In this document: piece after piece, positions 62,509-64,000 of the stretch | Layout: the number at the start of each line of letters is the position of its first letter | Numbering within the stretch: position 1 is the stretch's first letter | Assembly (NCBI GenBank): GCA_015231755.1 | Contig: JADGAZ010000018.1 | Span: forward strand, 19,142-83,141 | Reading direction: 5' to 3' | DNA from: Magnetococcales bacterium | Lineage (GTDB): Bacteria > Pseudomonadota > Magnetococcia > Magnetococcales > Magnetaquicoccaceae | DNA length: 64,000 nucleotides | Position numbers and translations under genes: made by a program | Notes under the pieces: generated by a model | Database searches by the model: none | Told to the model about the DNA's origin: nothing | Seen by the model: only the letters and a program-made list of their open reading frames with translations

Positions 62509-63942
62509 ATGTATAACATGATGATTTTGGCTATAGGAAGATCGGTCCATATTTTATTGACCTTTCTGACAATCAAAATTGCCACGACATTTCTGTTGCC
62601 ATCAGAGATGGCTAAGGTTTATTTGATCTCTTCAGTAGTGGCTTTCTTTTCCAGTGTATTTGTTAGTCCTGTTGGTTTGTTTATTAACAGAAAAATCAAT
62701 ATCTGGAATTCGGATGCACGCATTAGGCAGTATTTTAATTTATTTTTCGTTTATTTGTTGCTGTGTTCTGTTTTTTCAGCGTTGATGTCAAATGTGGCAA
62801 TTTCCATCCAATTAATTAATATTCATACAGACAAATTAATCGGTTTAGTGATAATATTGCTATCTTTTGTTGCGCTCAATTTTAACTCAACCTGTATTCC
62901 GAGTCTTAATATTATTGGATTTCAGGTGCCTTTTTTGGTTCTTTCAGTATTAACATCGCTTTCAAGTCTTGTGTTGGCTATAACTTTTACAAATCTTAAT
63001 CATGCAAAAACTTCTGAAGTTTGGATGTCTGGGATCATTTGTGGTCAATTGCTTATTGGAATAATCGGACTGAAAATTTTGTATGGAAAAATTCCACAAA
63101 AGGTACAGAGGACTGTTTCAGTAGCATTGACTTTTGAACATTATAAGAATCTGTTTCACTTTGCTTGGCCTGTCAGTCTGGGAGCGTTTCTGAGTTGGTT
63201 GCAAACCCAAAGCTATCGATTTATTTCCGAATCAGCAATTGGTTTGCATGATTTGGGAATTTTTGCCGCAGGGTATGCTATCGGTTCAGGCATTATGGCC
63301 GGTATTGAATCTATTTTGACTTCTTATTTTCAGCCGAAATTGTATAAAGATATCGGGGTGACGCAATCAGAACATCAGGTGAGCGCATTCTCCCAGTATA
63401 TTAATGCCTTACTACCAACCTATTTTCTGGTTGGATTTACTCTTTCATCAATGGCACCGGAACTGAGTGTTTTGTTTCTGGGGCCTATGTATCGCGAATC
63501 AGCCAATTTCCTTTTGTTTGGTATTTTTGCAGAAGTTTGTCGTGTTACAGCTTCTGTATTTGCGATGGGCGCGCATATTAGAATGAAGACCAGACCTTTG
63601 TTGATTCCAACGATTGCTGGAACCGTGACTTTGCTGATATTGTTAACCTATTTGACGCCTTTGTTGAAATCTCATGGCATTGGGTATGCGTTGGTCATTG
63701 CTGGTATTGTATCAATGGTATCTACCTATCTCGTAATTCGGCACGCAATTTTAATGAGGATTTCTTATTCTTTATTGTTTTTTTCGGTTCTTTATGGTCT
63801 TTTAATTGTTATTCTTCAATATCTATGGTATGATTTTTTTCAGATAAATGATTATAAAAATATTTATCTTACGATTGGATTTTCGTTAATTTTGTATTTT
63901 CCTATTCAATTTTTAATTCTTAAGTCGCACATAAGTAACTAA
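62509..63942 (+). CDS. Wzx-type polysaccharide flippase
   Basis: A 477-residue membrane protein with about 12-14 hydrophobic segments spread over its full length and few charged residues in them. It has the MATE/Wzx layout: a first half beginning GRSVHILLTFLTIKIATTFLL, and a second half starting at FHFAWPVSLGAFLSWLQTQSYRF, with GIFAAGYAIGSGIM in between. Wzx proteins move lipid-linked O-units across the inner membrane. It is the last complete gene; glycosyltransferases and a polymerase should lie to the right of the window. Very AT-rich relative to the housekeeping part. Confidence 0.88.
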   Translation: MYNMMILAIGRSVHILLTFLTIKIATTFLLPSEMAKVYLISSVVAFFSSVFVSPVGLFINRKINIWNSDARIRQYFNLFFVYLLLCSVFSALMSNVAISIQLINIHTDKLIGLVIILLSFVALNFNSTCIPSLNIIGFQVPFLVLSVLTSLSSLVLAITFTNLNHAKTSEVWMSGIICGQLLIGIIGLKILYGKIPQKVQRTVSVALTFEHYKNLFHFAWPVSLGAFLSWLQTQSYRFISESAIGLHDLGIFAAGYAIGSGIMAGIESILTSYFQPKLYKDIGVTQSEHQVSAFSQYINALLPTYFLVGFTLSSMAPELSVLFLGPMYRESANFLLFGIFAEVCRVTASVFAMGAHIRMKTRPLLIPTIAGTVTLLILLTYLTPLLKSHGIGYALVIAGIVSMVSTYLVIRHAILMRISYSLLFFSVLYGLLIVILQYLWYDFFQINDYKNIYLTIGFSLILYFPIQFLILKSHISN

Positions 63943-64000
63943 ATTGGGCATCCTCAGAAAGTCCAACACATTGAAACTGTACATGAAATCGTATTTATGA

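Overview
The window is a 64 kb chromosomal stretch from a GC-rich Gram-negative proteobacterium. It carries LPS transport genes (lptCAB, lolB), KDO and heptose enzymes (kdsD, gmhB), the rpoN-rapZ pair and a divergent rne/rluC pair. The L28 protein has the alphaproteobacterial style of C-terminal extension and RNase E has a large acidic insert in its S1 domain. I therefore suspect a lineage near the base of the Alphaproteobacteria, such as Magnetococcales, but the sequence alone does not settle this. No plasmid, phage, IS, CRISPR or magnetosome genes were recognised.

Layout. 0-7 kb: the 3' end of a membrane-protein gene, a zinc-ribbon/FGE-fold protein, a LapG-like periplasmic protease, and a four-gene overlapping run (small unknown protein, CBS-hybrid histidine kinase with HPt, Met-rich membrane protein, methyltransferase). 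7-11 kb: lolB-ispE-tRNA-Gln preceded by a TPR lipoprotein. 11-20 kb: DUF1858 protein, rpmB, phosphoglycerate mutase, malate dehydrogenase, metZ, DHH phosphoesterase, a small lipoprotein, a retropepsin-like protein, a HAD phosphatase and a zinc dehydrogenase. 20-26.8 kb: SCO1 and PCu(A)C copper chaperones, a giant SLBB export protein, a CoA-binding protein and a four-CBS protein. 26.9-32.4 kb: the tightly overlapped operon kdsD-lptC-lptA-lptB-rpoN-rapZ. 32.5-35.1 kb: metK-ahcY (S-adenosylmethionine cycle). 35.1-38.5 kb: a markedly AT-rich island holding one 955-residue gene, a P-loop NTPase that appears to end in a divergent EAL-type cyclic-di-GMP domain. 38.5-45.4 kb: rne, rluC, an M20 dipeptidase, sixA and gmhB. 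45.7-51.8 kb: a signalling block (CheC-like protein, hybrid kinase, chemoreceptor with a CxxCH motif and a CZB domain, GGDEF protein). 51.9-52.2 kb: a small secreted protein of two chromo/tudor-like repeats.

From about 52.4 kb to the end the base composition drops and a surface-polysaccharide cluster begins. It opens with a truncated GDP-fucose-synthase-like remnant and a ColD-like sugar 3-dehydratase gene whose frame is broken by three copies of a 16-bp tandem repeat. It then has a complete ddhD-ddhA-ddhB-ddhC set for making a CDP-3,6-dideoxy-4-hexulose, an acylating acetaldehyde dehydrogenase/4-hydroxy-2-oxovalerate aldolase pair normally seen in aromatic catabolism, two sugar-nucleotide SDR enzymes and a Wzx-type flippase. 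The working model is an O-antigen or capsule locus making an unusual, possibly carbon-extended, 3,6-dideoxyhexose.

The strongest candidates for something undescribed are the NTPase-EAL fusion at 35.5 kb, the possible phase-variable repeat at 53.05 kb and the aldolase/dehydrogenase pair inside the CDP-sugar operon. All identifications are from reading the sequence by eye; no searches were run.
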